Below are positions 5,874 to 7,065 of a stretch of DNA of 7,065 nucleotides, piece after piece. Each line of letters starts with the position of its first letter. The stretch's first letter is position 1. Under the pieces are notes generated by a model. It was not told the origin of the DNA, ran no database searches, and saw only the letters and a program-made list of their open reading frames with translations. A program made the translations under genes and the position numbers. This DNA is from Burkholderiales bacterium RIFCSPHIGHO2_12_FULL_61_11 (lineage in GTDB: Bacteria > Pseudomonadota > Gammaproteobacteria > Burkholderiales > Burkholderiaceae_C). The DNA is taken from NCBI GenBank assembly GCA_001770785.1, contig MERZ01000111.1:1-7065 (forward strand). The letters run 5' to 3'.

Positions 5874-5887
5874 GGAGTAATGATTTG
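5874..5887 (+). promoter_or_regulatory. fabD ribosome site and TTG start
   Basis: GGAG (5874-5877) lies seven bases before a TTG (5885-5887), an ideal spacing, and the TTG gives the standard FabD N-terminus. The nearby ATG (5880-5882) is only two bases after the GGAG and reads ATG ATT TGA, a two-codon ORF. Its stop (5886-5888) overlaps the TTG. The next in-frame ATG (5936) would remove the conserved GQGSQ motif, so TTG is the start. Confidence 0.85.
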
Positions 5888-6835
5888 AAATCGTTTGCGT
5901 TTGTTTTTCCCGGCCAGGGCTCACAGTCAGTTGGCATGCTGGACGCTTGGGGCGACAACCCCGTCATCACGCAAACGCTGCTGGAGGCCTCCGACGCGCT
6001 GAATCAGGATGTGGGCCTGCTGATCAAGGAAGGTCCCAAGGAAGCACTGGCTTTGACGAGCAACACCCAGCCTGCGATGCTGGTGGCGGGTGTGGCCGCT
6101 TATCGGGCGTGGATGGCTGAAACCGGCGCGGCACCAGCTGTGGTCGCTGGCCATTCCCTGGGCGAATATTCCGCGCTGGTGGCTTCTGGTGTGCTGTCGC
6201 TGGCACAGGCCGCCCCTCTGGTCCGTTTTCGGGCGCAGGCCATGCAGAATGCTGTTCCCGTGGGTGTGGGTGCGATGGCAGCGATCCTGGGACTGGCGGG
6301 AGCCAAGGTCATCGAAGGGTGCGCAGAAGCCATGCGGACATTTGGACCGAATAGCTCTGAAGTGGTTGAAGCCGTCAATTTCAACGACCCGCTGCAAACT
6401 GTCATTGCGGGCAGCAAGGCTGCGGTGGACAAAGCCTGTGAAATGCTTAAAGCCAATGGCGCCAGGCGCGCCTTGCCCTTGCCGGTCTCGGCACCGTTCC
6501 ATTCCAGATTGATGAGACCTGCAGCCGAAAAGCTCAAGGAAAAACTGGCAACCGTCCATTTTTCGCCCCCCCAAATTCCGGTCATCAATAATATCGACGT
6601 GGCCATCGAAGTGGACGCTGACCGCATTCGGGCGGCGCTGGTTGCGCAGGCGTTTGGTCCGGTGCGCTGGGTGGAATGTGTGCATGCCATCAAGGCGCAG
6701 GGGCTAACCCATGTTGTCGAATGCGGGCCGGGCAAGGTACTGGCCGGCATGGTAAAGAGAATTGATCCCGAATTGACCGGGTTGCCCTTGTTTGATCCAG
6801 CCTCTTTGGCTGAAGTGAAGGAGCTGCTGGCATGA
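5885..6835 (+). CDS. fabD: Malonyl-CoA:ACP transacylase (FabD)
   Basis: 316 residues from a TTG start. FabD moves malonate from CoA to ACP, making the extender unit for FabH and the elongating synthases. Motifs: FPGQGSQ (8-14, oxyanion region), GHSLGEYSA (89-97) with nucleophile Ser91, Arg116 in RFRAQAMQ (matches the Arg that binds the malonyl carboxylate), NFNDPLQTVIAG (165-176), His206 in SAPFHSRLM (catalytic partner of Ser91), and GPGKVLAGMVKRID (281-294). The length is normal and all key residues are present. The TGA overlaps the fabG ATG (ATGA), so the two are probably translated together. Upstream lies a 285-nt gap from fabH whose last 70 or so bases are AT-rich, so fabD may have its own transcription start, although no convincing promoter was found. 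Confidence 0.98.
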   Translation: MKSFAFVFPGQGSQSVGMLDAWGDNPVITQTLLEASDALNQDVGLLIKEGPKEALALTSNTQPAMLVAGVAAYRAWMAETGAAPAVVAGHSLGEYSALVASGVLSLAQAAPLVRFRAQAMQNAVPVGVGAMAAILGLAGAKVIEGCAEAMRTFGPNSSEVVEAVNFNDPLQTVIAGSKAAVDKACEMLKANGARRALPLPVSAPFHSRLMRPAAEKLKEKLATVHFSPPQIPVINNIDVAIEVDADRIRAALVAQAFGPVRWVECVHAIKAQGLTHVVECGPGKVLAGMVKRIDPELTGLPLFDPASLAEVKELLA

Positions 6836-7065
6836 GTGAAGTGAAGTTTGAAGGACAGGTTGCGCTGGTCACCGGTGCTTCGCGCGGCATAGGTGCCGCC
6901 ATTGCGCTTGAACTGGCCCAAAAGGGCCTGAAGGTGATTGGCACGGCAACCAGCGATGAAGGGGCTGCGAAAATCAGCCACGTTCTCGCCGCATTTCCGG
7001 GCTGTGCCGGAAAAATTTTGAATGTGAACGATGCGGCGGCTGCCGAGGCGCTGATAGACAGCATT
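6832..7065 (+). CDS. fabG: 3-oxoacyl-ACP reductase FabG (5' part)
   Basis: 78 codons from the ATG at 6832, cut by the end of the window. FabG is the NADPH-dependent reductase of the first reductive step after condensation. FEGQVALVTGASRGIGAAIA (6-25) is the Rossmann nucleotide-binding motif of short-chain dehydrogenases, with TGASRGIG at 14-21; the NVND stretch (64-67) follows the third strand as in SDRs. The catalytic Ser-Tyr-Lys lie beyond the window. AAGGAG (6818-6823) is eight bases before the ATG, a strong site inside the fabD 3' end, and the start overlaps the fabD stop by four bases. Family is certain from the motif; FabG identity rests also on the position after fabD. Confidence 0.95.
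   Translation, partial: MSEVKFEGQVALVTGASRGIGAAIALELAQKGLKVIGTATSDEGAAKISHVLAAFPGCAGKILNVNDAAAAEALIDSI

Noticed and set aside
5629..5970. 113-codon - strand ORF across the fabH-fabD gap
   Set aside because: Its start lies inside fabD and its C-terminal half is Pro/Arg/Gly-rich without motif; nothing favours it over the + strand reading.
5927..6685. 252-codon - strand ORF opposite fabD
   Set aside because: It is antisense to the catalytic core of FabD and rich in His, Arg and Gln with no motif, as expected from a mirrored frame.
6811..6846. Direct repeat TGAAGTGAAG at 6811-6820 and 6837-6846 around the fabD-fabG junction
   Set aside because: Both copies are in coding sequence, in different frames, and a ten-base repeat of simple GAA-type codons is not remarkable.
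6100..6981. 293-codon - strand ORF opposite fabD and fabG
   Set aside because: It is antisense to two certain genes, low in complexity (Ser, Ala, Thr rich), and crosses the fabD-fabG junction without any sign of its own start signals.

Overview
The window looks like chromosome from a high-GC betaproteobacterium of the Burkholderiales. The protein sequences read most like Comamonadaceae (Polaromonas/Rhodoferax type). That placement is inference from protein recognition and base composition; no search was run. Every gene but one small doubtful ORF belongs to a known housekeeping family, and the order maf(yceF) <- -> yceD-rpmF-plsX-fabH-fabD-fabG is the classical proteobacterial ribosome/fatty-acid synthesis cluster also known from E. 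coli.

Layout: positions 1-981 hold the 3' part of a rightward hemY (TPR protein of late haem synthesis). It converges on a leftward two-gene unit: maf (2438-1803), then a tetrapyrrole-methylase-fold SAM methyltransferase (1803-1036), joined by a one-base TGATG overlap. A very compact divergent start region (about 2436-2466) separates maf from rightward yceD (rRNA accumulation protein). A 208-nt gap with tandem inverted repeats and a perfect TATAAT box leads into rpmF (ribosomal protein bL32). rpmF is followed by a small palindrome and a good rho-independent terminator, then plsX, fabH, fabD and the 5' part of fabG.

How the genes work together: YceD and bL32 serve large-subunit biogenesis. 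PlsX makes acyl-phosphate for phospholipid synthesis. FabD loads malonate on ACP, FabH makes the first condensation, and FabG performs the first reduction, so the right half starts both membrane lipid and fatty-acid synthesis. FabD and fabG overlap by ATGA; plsX and fabH are 15 nt apart.

I see no undescribed system here. The departures from the textbook cluster are: a 285-nt, mostly GC-rich segment between fabH and fabD holding a doubtful 80-codon ORF and interleaved inverted repeats; an AT-rich, rare-codon patch inside plsX that suggests gene mosaicism; a divergent maf/yceD start region that could give two leaderless mRNAs; and a TTG-started fabD whose start overlaps the stop of a two-codon ATG ORF.
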